The position numbers and the translations under genes are program-made. The notes under the pieces are model-generated. The model saw only the letters and a list, made by a program, of their open reading frames with translations, was not told where the DNA came from and did not search any database. This document shows positions 1-6,064 of a DNA stretch of 7,097 nucleotides, in pieces (position 1 is the first letter of the stretch; each line of letters starts with the position of its first letter). Source of the DNA: Candidatus Zixiibacteriota bacterium (GTDB lineage Bacteria; Zixibacteria; MSB-5A5; GN15; FEB-12); the NCBI GenBank assembly GCA_022570975.1, contig JACZYS010000134.1:1-7097 (forward strand), read 5' to 3'.

Positions 1-62
1 GAGACCATGAGGGTGAGCATTAGAGCTTCTCTACCAATTTCAACAACCAGTTGTGGTGACAT
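1..62 (-). CDS. fliQ: FliQ, flagellar export gate protein (partial, N-terminus only)
   Basis: Only the first 20 codons are inside the window; the gene continues past the left edge. The visible start reads MSPQLVVEIGREALMLTLMV, which matches the FliQ N-terminus (the usual pattern is M-x-P-x-x-V-x-x-I-x-R-E-A followed by a hydrophobic helix). FliQ is a small protein with two hydrophobic helices that joins FliP and FliR in the export-gate complex of the flagellar type III secretion system. The ATG lies 8 nt after the fliP stop. Its Shine-Dalgarno AAGGA uses the last bases of that stop codon, so translation is probably coupled to fliP. Position directly after fliP is the usual one. The identification rests on a short fragment plus context, but both agree. 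Confidence 0.9.
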   Translation of the reverse strand, partial: MSPQLVVEIGREALMLTLMV

Positions 63-70
63 AATTTTCC

Positions 71-823
71 TTAGAATTTAAACGACTCAACCAATGATTT
101 TATTAACAGATACCAACCATCAACCAGCACAAAAAGCAGAATCTTAAACGGCAGCGAGACAATAATTGGCGGAAGCATCATCATACCCATCGACATCAAA
201 ACCGAAGCCACAACCATATCAATTACCAGAAAGGGGATAAAAAGTACAAAAGCAATCTGAAAAGCCGTGCGCAACTCAGAGATTACAAAACCGGGGACCA
301 AAACATGAAGCGGAATGTCATCTGCATTTTGTGGAGGATCCATTTTTGAGATTTTTACAAAGAGACCCAGGTCTTTCTCCCTTGTTTGTGAGAGCATAAA
401 TTTTTTGAAAGGCGCAATAGATTTTTCATAGGCCTCTTCCTTGCTTATCTGTTCATCCATGTATGGTTTTATACCTTCGGTGTAGGCTTTATCGACTACC
501 GGTGACATTATGAAAAATGAAACTATCAGTGCCAGAGCAACAAGAAGCTGATTTGGCGGCATCTGATGAATACCCATGGCTTGACGAAGGAATGAAAGTA
601 CAATTGTAATCCGTATGAATGAGGTTACCATGATGATTATTGATGGTGCCAGAGTAAGCACGGTCATCAAAATCACAATCTGCAAAGTAGTTGATAATTC
701 CGATGGCTGGGTAACCTCACCAACTTCAACTGATATTTTGGGAATTACCTGCGCCAATGTATTTCCTGTTGAGAGGAAAAAGAGCGCAAGAAGAGACAAT
801 AATTTTTTAATTTTAAAATTCAT
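71..823 (-). CDS. fliP: FliP, flagellar type III export gate protein
   Basis: A complete 250-residue FliP, the usual family length. In known systems FliP forms a pentamer with FliQ and FliR, the secretion pore of the flagellar export apparatus. Residues 1-25 look like a cleavable signal peptide (K-rich start, hydrophobic run, ending near LAQ), as is common for FliP. Membrane segments are visible at about 45-67, 91-110, 186-206 and 212-236, with a polar periplasmic stretch between the second and third. The conserved run VPGFVISELRTAFQIAF (176-192) and the Met-rich SMGMMMLPP (211-219) are family hallmarks. The three consecutive Met (214-216) correspond to the methionine gasket described in Salmonella FliP. 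The start is the ATG just before the signal peptide. Its Shine-Dalgarno is modest, AGGA only 4 nt upstream. A 78-nt gap with two inverted repeats separates it from fliO; fliQ follows after 8 nt. Confidence 0.98.
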   Translation of the reverse strand: MNFKIKKLLSLLALFFLSTGNTLAQVIPKISVEVGEVTQPSELSTTLQIVILMTVLTLAPSIIIMVTSFIRITIVLSFLRQAMGIHQMPPNQLLVALALIVSFFIMSPVVDKAYTEGIKPYMDEQISKEEAYEKSIAPFKKFMLSQTREKDLGLFVKISKMDPPQNADDIPLHVLVPGFVISELRTAFQIAFVLFIPFLVIDMVVASVLMSMGMMMLPPIIVSLPFKILLFVLVDGWYLLIKSLVESFKF

Positions 824-901
824 AAAGTCCTATTTTCTATTGCTGACAACATCCATGTTGTCTGAGCCAATTAGTTAATTTGCACTAATTAACTTGCTAA
901 A
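824..901 (-). promoter_or_regulatory. fliO-fliP intergenic spacer with two inverted repeats
   Basis: This 78-nt spacer contrasts with the close packing of most of the operon. It holds two inverted repeats. In transcript order the first has 8-bp arms AGTTAATT/AATTAACT (873-880 with 887-894) and a 6-nt loop. The second (845-862) has perfect 8-nt arms GACAACAT/ATGTTGTC around two central bases, so as RNA it would be about 7 bp with a 4-nt loop. It ends 13 nt before the AGGA Shine-Dalgarno of fliP. Neither is followed by a T-run on the minus strand, so neither looks like an intrinsic terminator. They could be mRNA-stability or translation-control structures, or a protein-binding site. The role is inference; the inverted repeats are seen directly. 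Confidence 0.45.
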
Positions 902-1483
902 TTATTGACTTTCAGCAGTTAACTCTCTTCTGCCAAAATTACTTTTCTTAATACCGTCAAATACTTTTCCCATTATATTTTTGAAGTTAGTTGATTGGTT
1001 TGTTTGAATTTGTGTTGAGACACCGGCCGTTAATTTTGCCGTCTCTTCCACTCCCAATTCTGTTAAAACAGAAATCTGGTTATCTGTAATACCAATGAGC
1101 ACGGACTTATCTGCAACTCTCAAAAGAGACACAGATTTTTTTGGAGCCAGATATGTTGTTTCCAAAACTTCAAGGACATTTATCTCTTTATTGGAAGAAA
1201 ACTTTTTGCCCAATCCTTTTTTGATAAGAAGCATGCTCAAATAGATGCAGGCAATTACAATTACCAGAGCGGAAATCATTTTGAGAACTGCCGAATAAGA
1301 AGAACTTCCTTCTTTGCCGGGTAATATGTTGCCCTTGTCCTTTGAAAGTGATTCAAGAATCTGCGAATTGTTTTCTGCTGTCACTTCGTTTGAGTTGATA
1401 AACAGCAATCCACAGAATGCAAGAGCAATAATCACTAAAACTGTTATTGCCGAGCCTTTTTTAAAGAGTTTATCCTTCGGCAA
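902..1483 (-). CDS. fliO: FliO, flagellar export gate assembly protein
   Basis: A 193-residue FliO-family protein, known to help assemble or stabilise the FliP pentamer in the inner membrane. Residues 11-30 form an N-terminal hydrophobic helix that may act as a signal peptide or anchor. A polar region follows (31-64), then a clear membrane helix (65-87) capped by KKGLGKK. The cytoplasmic FliO domain covers about 100-145, with the family pattern of a V-L-E-x-x-Y-L-A-P-K-K-S-V-x-L-L-R-V-A-D-K stretch then LIGIT (129-133). The C-terminus is basic and polar. Sequence conservation in FliO is weak, so the call also uses position between fliN and fliP. The start is a TTG inside the 3' end of fliN (14-nt overlap), chosen because AAAGGA lies 9 nt upstream and because it gives the full first hydrophobic helix. 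Confidence 0.93.
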   Translation of the reverse strand: MPKDKLFKKGSAITVLVIIALAFCGLLFINSNEVTAENNSQILESLSKDKGNILPGKEGSSSYSAVLKMISALVIVIACIYLSMLLIKKGLGKKFSSNKEINVLEVLETTYLAPKKSVSLLRVADKSVLIGITDNQISVLTELGVEETAKLTAGVSTQIQTNQSTNFKNIMGKVFDGIKKSNFGRRELTAESQ

Positions 1484-2177
1484 GAGCTCTAATCCTTTCT
1501 TCCGGTGTCAACAGCTGGGTTACTCTTACTCCGAAGTTTTCATCAATTACTACAACTTCGCCTTTGGCGACAGCTTTGTTATTGACAAGAACATCTACCG
1601 GTTCACCGGCCAGTTTGTTTAACTCAACAACCGAACCCGGACCCAGAGCAAGAATTTCTGATATGGCCATTCTTGTTTTTCCCAGTTCAATTGAAACGGG
1701 AAGGTTAACATCCATCAGCATTTCAATATTTCTTGACTCAGGTTCGCCTGCCGGTTCAGAGAGCTGCTGAAACTCTGCCTTGGAAACTTCTGTTTTCCCA
1801 AAGTCAATGTCATCTACGCTGGCCCCGGAATCATCTTCCGGCAGATCCTCCAGCATAGCCAACATGGCAGACTCTGCATCTTCTTCAGAAGCATCATCAG
1901 TATTTACAACTTTGTCAGAGTCTTCATCAGATGGTCCTTCAGACTCTCCTTCGGAAGCCTTATCAGATGCTTCATCAGACGCTCCATCAGCTTGAGAATC
2001 ATCAGCAGGTGTTTCCTCTTGAGAAGCATCCCCTTCCGGTTTTTCTTCCGGCTTATCATCTCCCGATTCCATCTCAGTAAATTCAGGATTTTCCGGATTT
2101 TCCGGATTCTCCGGATTTTCCGGATTTTCCGGATTTTCTGGATTTCCTGGATTTTCTGGATTCTTATCATCAGTCAT
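1470..2177 (-). CDS. fliN: FliN, flagellar motor switch protein with a long acidic repeat-bearing N-terminus
   Basis: FliN forms the lower C-ring of the motor with FliM; in studied systems it also binds the export protein FliH and contributes to CheY-P binding. The FliN/SpoA domain occupies residues 150-225: NIEMLMDVNLPVSIELGKTRM, then SEILALGPGSVVELNKLAGEP, GEVVVIDENFGVRVTQLL. The VVV at 208-210 corresponds to the hydrophobic patch implicated in FliH binding in E. coli. FliN there is 137 residues; this one is 235 because of the N-terminus. Residues 6-32 are nine tandem Asn-Pro-Glu-type triplets. Residues 35 to about 125 are dominated by Asp, Glu, Ser and Ala and are probably disordered. VSKAEFQQL (131-139) precedes the domain, as in many FliN proteins. 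There is no CheC domain, so this is not FliY. The ATG overlaps the fliM stop by 8 nt and has a strong GAGGAGA 6 nt upstream. Confidence 0.97.
   Translation of the reverse strand: MTDDKNPENPGNPENPENPENPENPENPENPEFTEMESGDDKPEEKPEGDASQEETPADDSQADGASDEASDKASEGESEGPSDEDSDKVVNTDDASEEDAESAMLAMLEDLPEDDSGASVDDIDFGKTEVSKAEFQQLSEPAGEPESRNIEMLMDVNLPVSIELGKTRMAISEILALGPGSVVELNKLAGEPVDVLVNNKAVAKGEVVVIDENFGVRVTQLLTPEERIRALAEG
1493..1498 (-). promoter_or_regulatory. Ribosome-binding site for the TTG start of fliO
   Basis: AAAGGA on the minus strand lies 9 nt before TTG at 1483, inside the fliN coding sequence. It supports the non-ATG start of fliO and suggests that fliO translation is tied to ribosomes finishing fliN. 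Confidence 0.7.
2082..2162 (-). repeat. Nine tandem 9-bp repeats coding Asn-Pro-Glu in fliN
   Basis: Nine head-to-tail copies of a 9-bp unit (AAT CCN GAA on the coding strand) encode NPE, NPG and seven more NPE triplets, residues 6-32 of FliN. Copies differ only at a few positions: third bases of the Pro and Glu codons, and one GGA that gives Gly. The near-identity suggests recent expansion or homogenisation by slippage. The unit is a multiple of three, so copy-number changes keep fliN in frame. The repeat begins five codons after the start ATG. Confidence 0.97.
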
Positions 2178-3177
2178 TATATGTCTCCTCTACAAGGTTT
2201 TCATCTACAGTTACAACTTGAACCGCTTTTTTCTTTCCGGACAAACCGGGATTAGCAGTAAATTTTCTTCTTCTGTTTATGAATAGATCTACCGGCTGAT
2301 TAATTTTTTTGGAAGACGGAATTACATCGCCGTCCTTTAACTTGAGAAAGTCTTTCATTCTCATATTCGTTTTCAATAATACGGCATTCAGTTGTGCCTC
2401 AATATTCATGAGGTTGGCCTCATTAATATCTCTATCTGAATCCAAATTTTTCTTCTTAGTCGCATCAATCCAGTTCTGACCGGAAAGTTTATTCATTATT
2501 GGCTCAAGCGACACGTACGGATAACAGATTGTCAATAGTCCGGTTGACTGAAAGAGTTTTATCTGAAACGATACCACCACCACTGTTTCACCCGGAGGTA
2601 CAATCTGAATAAACTGAGGGTTGGTTTCAAAACTATTTTGCTTTACATTTATCTGGACAATATTTTCCCATGCCTGCTCCAAATCCTTATAGAGGCTGTT
2701 TGACAGACGAGTCATTATCGAACGTTCAATTCCTGTTAACTCTCTTTCATTTTCCAGAATTTTTCCGGCGCCGCCAAACATTCTATCAATAAATGAGAAT
2801 GTCAATGTGGGGTTAAAATCTACCATACAGAGAGCTTCAAGAGGCTCGGCACTAAACGTATATGTACAGGATGGCGTAACTATTGACATGGCAAACTCTG
2901 AATATGTAATCTGATCAACTGAAACCAGGTCAACGTCAACTATTGTTCTCAAAATAGTTGAAAGTGAAGAGCCGTAATGCCCGGCAAAGTTATCGTGCAT
3001 GTTTTCAAGGGTTCTTATCTGGTCTTTTGATACCCGGTTTGGATGTTTGAAGTCATATGCAATAACCGAGTGTAATTTGTCGCCCTCAAGATTTTCATCA
3101 TACGACTCAGACTGACTGCTTGAAGATACCGTTGTTAGTAGGGCATCTATTTCATCTTGTGATAATATCTTAGCCAA
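2170..3177 (-). CDS. fliM: FliM, flagellar motor switch protein
   Basis: A complete 335-residue FliM, the C-ring protein that receives CheY-P and sets the direction of rotation. The N-terminal CheY-binding peptide is clear: LSQDEIDALL at residues 5-14. A low-complexity linker follows (about 15-34). The CheC-like middle domain spans about 35-230 and carries the conserved FGGAGK at 134-139, the GGxG element linked to FliG contact. The C-terminal SpoA/FliN-like domain spans about 253-327 (MNIEAQLNAVLLKTNMRMKD through NRRRKFTANPG). The start is TTG: an in-frame TAA sits directly before it, and any later start would lose the CheY-binding peptide. AAAGGA lies 7 nt upstream. The fliL stop is 11 nt upstream, and the 3' end overlaps fliN by 8 nt. 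Confidence 0.98.
   Translation of the reverse strand: MAKILSQDEIDALLTTVSSSSQSESYDENLEGDKLHSVIAYDFKHPNRVSKDQIRTLENMHDNFAGHYGSSLSTILRTIVDVDLVSVDQITYSEFAMSIVTPSCTYTFSAEPLEALCMVDFNPTLTFSFIDRMFGGAGKILENERELTGIERSIMTRLSNSLYKDLEQAWENIVQINVKQNSFETNPQFIQIVPPGETVVVVSFQIKLFQSTGLLTICYPYVSLEPIMNKLSGQNWIDATKKKNLDSDRDINEANLMNIEAQLNAVLLKTNMRMKDFLKLKDGDVIPSSKKINQPVDLFINRRRKFTANPGLSGKKKAVQVVTVDENLVEETYND
2184..2190 (-). promoter_or_regulatory. Ribosome-binding site of fliN
   Basis: GAGGAGA on the minus strand lies 6 nt before the fliN ATG, inside the 3' end of fliM. It is among the strongest Shine-Dalgarno sequences in the window. It fixes the ATG at 2177 as the start, so the repeat region is part of the translated protein. 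Confidence 0.8.
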
Positions 3178-3184
3178 TTATAAA

Positions 3185-3190
3185 TCCTTT
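3185..3190 (-). promoter_or_regulatory. Ribosome-binding site for the TTG start of fliM
   Basis: AAAGGA on the minus strand lies 7 nt before TTG at 3177 and shares two bases with the fliL stop codon TAA. Together with the in-frame stop immediately upstream of the TTG, it decides the fliM start. Confidence 0.8.
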
Positions 3191-3791
3191 ATTGGAGAAC
3201 AAAGCTCGTGTAATAGACGCCTTCAATTTCATCGGTATCCATAATTTTCATTACACGTTTCTTAATTTGATATCTTATAATTTCTTTTTGCTTGGCATCG
3301 GTTAACTGAGCAACTGTTCTGGATGACATGATTGTAATCAATGCATCTCTGACGATAGACTCTTTTTGCTTGAACATTTCTTCCATTTCCCGGGATTCTA
3401 ATGCAAAGCCAAATGATACTGAAAGAAATCTTGTTCCTCCGGTGCCAGCCGGATTCACAATTATATCTTTTACTACGTAGATAATTGTTCCGATTGGGTT
3501 TCCGTGAGAGTCATATCTTACTTCTTTTTTCTTTTTTGCTTTTTTCTGGTGTTTTTCTTTATCTTTTCCATTCTCTTGAGTGGTAGTATCACCTTCTTCA
3601 GTCGCTTCATTTGAACCCAGCATTGGTTTTAAAACAAACAAAGCCAGGGCAACTCCAATTATGACAGTGCCCAGCCCAATACCTCCAAATAGAAGGATTT
3701 TCTTCTTCCCTCCACCGGACGACGGCTCTTGTGTTTCTTCTGAACTGTCTTCAGTATTTTCTTCTGGTTTTTTGGTCTCTTCGTTAGCCAT
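3189..3791 (-). CDS. fliL: FliL, flagellar basal body-associated membrane protein
   Basis: A 200-residue FliL. The family consists of single-pass inner-membrane proteins around the stator units that support torque, with a periplasmic domain resembling stomatin-type SPFH domains. The cytoplasmic N-terminus (1-30) is acidic and Ser-rich and ends in GGGKKK. One membrane helix spans about 31-55. A Lys-rich linker (77-89, including KKAKKKK) leads into the periplasmic FliL domain at about 95-200. That domain shows the usual pattern: VVKDIIVNPAGTGGTRFLSVSF, then a helix around VRDALITIMSSRTVAQL, and C-terminal VYYTSFVLQ. The Lys-rich linker is longer than in many homologues, though such linkers vary. 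The ATG is 2 nt after the flbD stop, with AGGGG 9 nt upstream inside flbD, so translation is probably coupled. Confidence 0.95.
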   Translation of the reverse strand: MANEETKKPEENTEDSSEETQEPSSGGGKKKILLFGGIGLGTVIIGVALALFVLKPMLGSNEATEEGDTTTQENGKDKEKHQKKAKKKKEVRYDSHGNPIGTIIYVVKDIIVNPAGTGGTRFLSVSFGFALESREMEEMFKQKESIVRDALITIMSSRTVAQLTDAKQKEIIRYQIKKRVMKIMDTDEIEGVYYTSFVLQ

Positions 3792-3793
3792 AA

Positions 3794-4018
3794 CTAATTT
3801 CCCCTGGAAATATGCCCGGTATCCGGGAGTTTGACCCGAATACCAGACAGCTTTTTAAATTCTGCCACTCGTTCAATAATCTGGTCAACATCTTCTAAAA
3901 CCATAATCTTTTTCCCTGTTGTCAGAGAGATTAGTGTTTCAGGACTAGCTTCCACAAATTCTATCAGATCAGAATTGATAACCAACTCTGAATCATTTAA
4001 ACGAGTAACTTTAATCAT
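3794..4018 (-). CDS. flbD: FlbD/SwrD-family small flagellar protein
   Basis: A 74-residue protein of the FlbD family, the group that includes SwrD of Bacillus subtilis, where it is needed for full motor torque and swarming. It is unrelated to the Caulobacter sigma-54 regulator also called FlbD. Family features seen are MIKVTRLNDSELVINSDLIE at the N-terminus, a T-L-I-S-L-T-T-G-K-K-I-M-V run at about 28-40, and a helix VDQIIERVAEFKKL (44-57). The tail after residue 60 is polar. There is no membrane segment or signal peptide. The ATG follows the flgE stop by 4 nt and uses AAAAGG at the end of flgE, 7 nt upstream. Placement after flgE is typical of the family. The molecular function is not well defined. 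Confidence 0.93.
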   Translation of the reverse strand: MIKVTRLNDSELVINSDLIEFVEASPETLISLTTGKKIMVLEDVDQIIERVAEFKKLSGIRVKLPDTGHISRGN

Positions 4019-4022
4019 CTAC

Positions 4023-5963
4023 TTACCTTTTAATATTCACCAATTCATCAAGCATGCTGTCAGATGTTGTAATAATCCTGGCGTTTGCCTGGAAACCACG
4101 TTGAGCTGTAATCATGCTGGTAAATTCTTGTGCAATATCAACCGATGAAGACTCAAGCGCACCTGAGGTTAATTGACCGGAAATTGTAGTTCCGGCAATA
4201 CCTTCTACCGCCGCACCAGAGTTTGCTGTTGGCTGATACAAAGACCTTCCCGCTTTTCTCAGACCGGCCTGGTTTGTGAAATCTGCCAGAAGAATCTGGG
4301 CCAAAATTCTATTAACACCGTTTGTGAAAATACCTGAGATATTTCCAGCCTGATCAATAGAGATTTTTTCCAGAATACCAACACCGTAACCATCCTGAGC
4401 TATAATATTGGCTGTATGGTTACCGGAGGCAAATCCGGTCAATCCGTCAAATTGACCTGTGCTGCCGGCATCAAATGCGATGCTCAAGTTAGCAGCACCA
4501 TTTCTTGGGTCAATGGTCATAGACTGGTTTCCGCCATTATAATCAAAAGTATTTAATGAACCATCGGGGTTAAATGATACAAATCCGGTACCACCTGAAG
4601 TTATAACTTCGCTTCCGGTAGTGGATCCTGTCCATTCCCAACGGTTCGTAATTATTGATTTAAAGAATTCAATCGTTAGAGTATGCTTTCCACCTTGAGA
4701 GTCAAAAACGTTAATGGAAGTTGAGTGGGTTGTTGCATCAGTGTCAATTATCAATTCATTGCCGGGAGTAGTGGCCGTCAAGCCATTTGCTGCAGAAATA
4801 TTTACTCCGCTGCCGCCAAAGTCATCAAGACCAATTACCAAACCGTTATTTGGGTCAAAGTGGAGAACCAAACTTGAAACCACCGGTCCAGCTGCAGAAC
4901 CGGTCCCTTTTAACGGTGTGAAAATATCGGTTGCAATAAATGTTGAGGCTGCCCCGCCAGCTGAAGTAAAAGTTCCACCGGCAGCAATGCCAAATACTTG
5001 CTCGACCATATTACCGGCAACCGAAGTGCTGGAGACAAATCCATAATTGGCAGGAGCACCAGCTTTATCTCTGTCAATCTTAATGGCTCCGCCACCGGTC
5101 AATGATGCCGTCAAACCCTGAATCTGGTTAATTGAATTTATGAGTTCTTCTACTGTTGAAGATGCTGAAAGACCGGAAATAGATTCGGTACTGCCGCTAT
5201 CAATCGTCAGGGAAAAACCGGTAAAATCTGTTACACCAATTGCACCCAGAGTTGTATTCAATCCGAGTCCGGCTATTGTGCCCGTAAATGAAGCATTCTG
5301 CGCCTGGGCACCGGTAATTGTTATAACATGAGTTCCACCTACTCCATCTTCTGCAATACCGGAAACAGTATTTACATTTGAATCACCAACCTGGACGATG
5401 GAGGCTTTTGAGTCACTTGCGGAAGCGTCAATATTGTTGGCCAGAGTGATTACTTGTGAAGCTCTTGCCGGATCCTGTTGTCCGAACGGTAGAGAAATTG
5501 GACCAACTGTAGCCAGCGAAGGAATCCTTCCTGAAGAATCAGCTGATTTACCGAGTACAAAGAGACCGGTAGCCGGGTCAACAAAGTTTGAGTTTGCATC
5601 AAATCCAAAAGCACCGGCTCTTGAATAAAATTTGTTGCCTTTTGCGTCGCCAAGGATAAAGAAACCGGAACCCTGAATAGCCAGATCAGTAATCTGACCG
5701 GTGGTTTCCAGTCCTCCTTGAAGGAATAGGTTGTCAATTGTTCCAACCTGCATTCCCAATCCAAGTTGTACCGGGTTGGTACCACCCTGAACTGCCGAAG
5801 GCCGGCCGGCACCTTTGAAAGTCTGAACCAGAGCTTCCTGGAAATTCACCCGACTTGCCTTGTAGCCAATGGTGTTAATGTTTGCGATGTTGTTACCAAT
5901 AACATTCATCCTCACTTGGTGGTTTTTGAGTCCGGACACACCGGAAAATAGTGATGCCATCAT
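4023..5963 (-). CDS. flgE: FlgE, flagellar hook protein (large, with inserted domain)
   Basis: FlgE polymerises into the hook, the flexible joint outside the cell between rod and filament. The N-terminal D0/D1 signature is clear: MASLFSGVSGLKNHQ then NNIANINTIGYKASRVNF (24-41), then GGLETTGQITDLAIQGSGFF (83-102). The FlgE D2-type region begins near 412 with STSINVFDSQGGKHTLTIEF. The C-terminal D0 helix covers about 606-646 (SSVDIAQEFTSMITAQRGFQ, then ARIITTSDSMLDELVNIKR). At 646 residues it is far longer than Salmonella FlgE (about 400). The extra length sits mainly at about 165-405 and includes a flagellin 'IN'-like motif. No cysteine is present. The first of two consecutive ATGs is used because GGAGGT lies 9 nt upstream; the second would be 12 nt away. 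The stop is 4 nt from flbD. A 101-nt spacer precedes the gene. Confidence 0.98.
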   Translation of the reverse strand: MMASLFSGVSGLKNHQVRMNVIGNNIANINTIGYKASRVNFQEALVQTFKGAGRPSAVQGGTNPVQLGLGMQVGTIDNLFLQGGLETTGQITDLAIQGSGFFILGDAKGNKFYSRAGAFGFDANSNFVDPATGLFVLGKSADSSGRIPSLATVGPISLPFGQQDPARASQVITLANNIDASASDSKASIVQVGDSNVNTVSGIAEDGVGGTHVITITGAQAQNASFTGTIAGLGLNTTLGAIGVTDFTGFSLTIDSGSTESISGLSASSTVEELINSINQIQGLTASLTGGGAIKIDRDKAGAPANYGFVSSTSVAGNMVEQVFGIAAGGTFTSAGGAASTFIATDIFTPLKGTGSAAGPVVSSLVLHFDPNNGLVIGLDDFGGSGVNISAANGLTATTPGNELIIDTDATTHSTSINVFDSQGGKHTLTIEFFKSIITNRWEWTGSTTGSEVITSGGTGFVSFNPDGSLNTFDYNGGNQSMTIDPRNGAANLSIAFDAGSTGQFDGLTGFASGNHTANIIAQDGYGVGILEKISIDQAGNISGIFTNGVNRILAQILLADFTNQAGLRKAGRSLYQPTANSGAAVEGIAGTTISGQLTSGALESSSVDIAQEFTSMITAQRGFQANARIITTSDSMLDELVNIKR

Positions 5964-6055
5964 AGGTCATCTACCTCCATTCGTTGATAGAGTCTTTCCA
6001 TCAAAATGGAATCCAACTCTACTTTCATGTTTAATATGTTTATGTTGTTTATCAT
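5960..6055 (-). CDS. Possible 31-codon small ORF before flgE
   Basis: The 101-nt spacer before flgE contains an open frame of 31 codons from ATG at 6055. It ends in TGA, which shares the bases ATGA with the flgE start, an arrangement typical of translationally coupled genes. The peptide begins MINNINILNM and ends RMEVDDL; its middle part is charged with regularly spaced Leu, Met and Ile, compatible with a short helix. It is in the same frame as the TIGR02530 gene, starting 9 nt after that stop. There is no good Shine-Dalgarno (only AAAAGAAC just upstream), and an open frame this short can occur by chance. It resembles no family I know. It could be a small coupled gene, a leader aiding flgE translation, a decayed C-terminus of the preceding gene, or nothing. 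Confidence 0.3.
   Translation of the reverse strand: MINNINILNMKVELDSILMERLYQRMEVDDL
5973..5978 (-). promoter_or_regulatory. Strong ribosome-binding site of flgE
   Basis: GGAGGT on the minus strand lies 9 nt before the first of two consecutive ATG codons of flgE and 12 nt before the second. It is a near-consensus Shine-Dalgarno, fitting a highly expressed structural protein, and favours the first ATG. It also lies inside the small ORF ending at the flgE start. Confidence 0.8.
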
Positions 6056-6064
6056 TTTGTTCTT

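Noticed and set aside
845..862. Hairpin after fliO as an intrinsic terminator
   Set aside because: There is no T-run after the stem on the minus strand, and fliP and fliQ continue the operon directly.
821..871. A 16-codon TTG-initiated frame in the fliO-fliP spacer ending in an ATGA overlap with fliP
   Set aside because: It is very short, lacks a Shine-Dalgarno, and overlaps an inverted repeat that better explains the sequence.
2082..2162. Short repeats resembling a CRISPR array
   Set aside because: The 9-bp units are contiguous with no spacers and lie inside the fliN coding frame.
1904..2170. Second minus-strand frame through the fliN repeats coding Lys-Ile-Arg repeats
   Set aside because: It is a shifted reading of the same repeat DNA; the fliN frame has the strong ribosome-binding site and a conserved domain downstream.
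1780..2255. Plus-strand open frames opposite fliN, one Ser-rich and one with Arg-Ile-Phe repeats
   Set aside because: They are the antisense of the acidic stretch and the 9-bp repeats. They have low-complexity products, no fitting context and no family resemblance.
4714..5628. Several plus-strand open frames opposite flgE
   Set aside because: They have no recognisable domains or ribosome-binding context. flgE is a clear full-length gene on the other strand.
5964..6064. Internal promoter before flgE
   Set aside because: I looked for sigma-28, sigma-54 and sigma-70 type elements on the minus strand and found none convincing.
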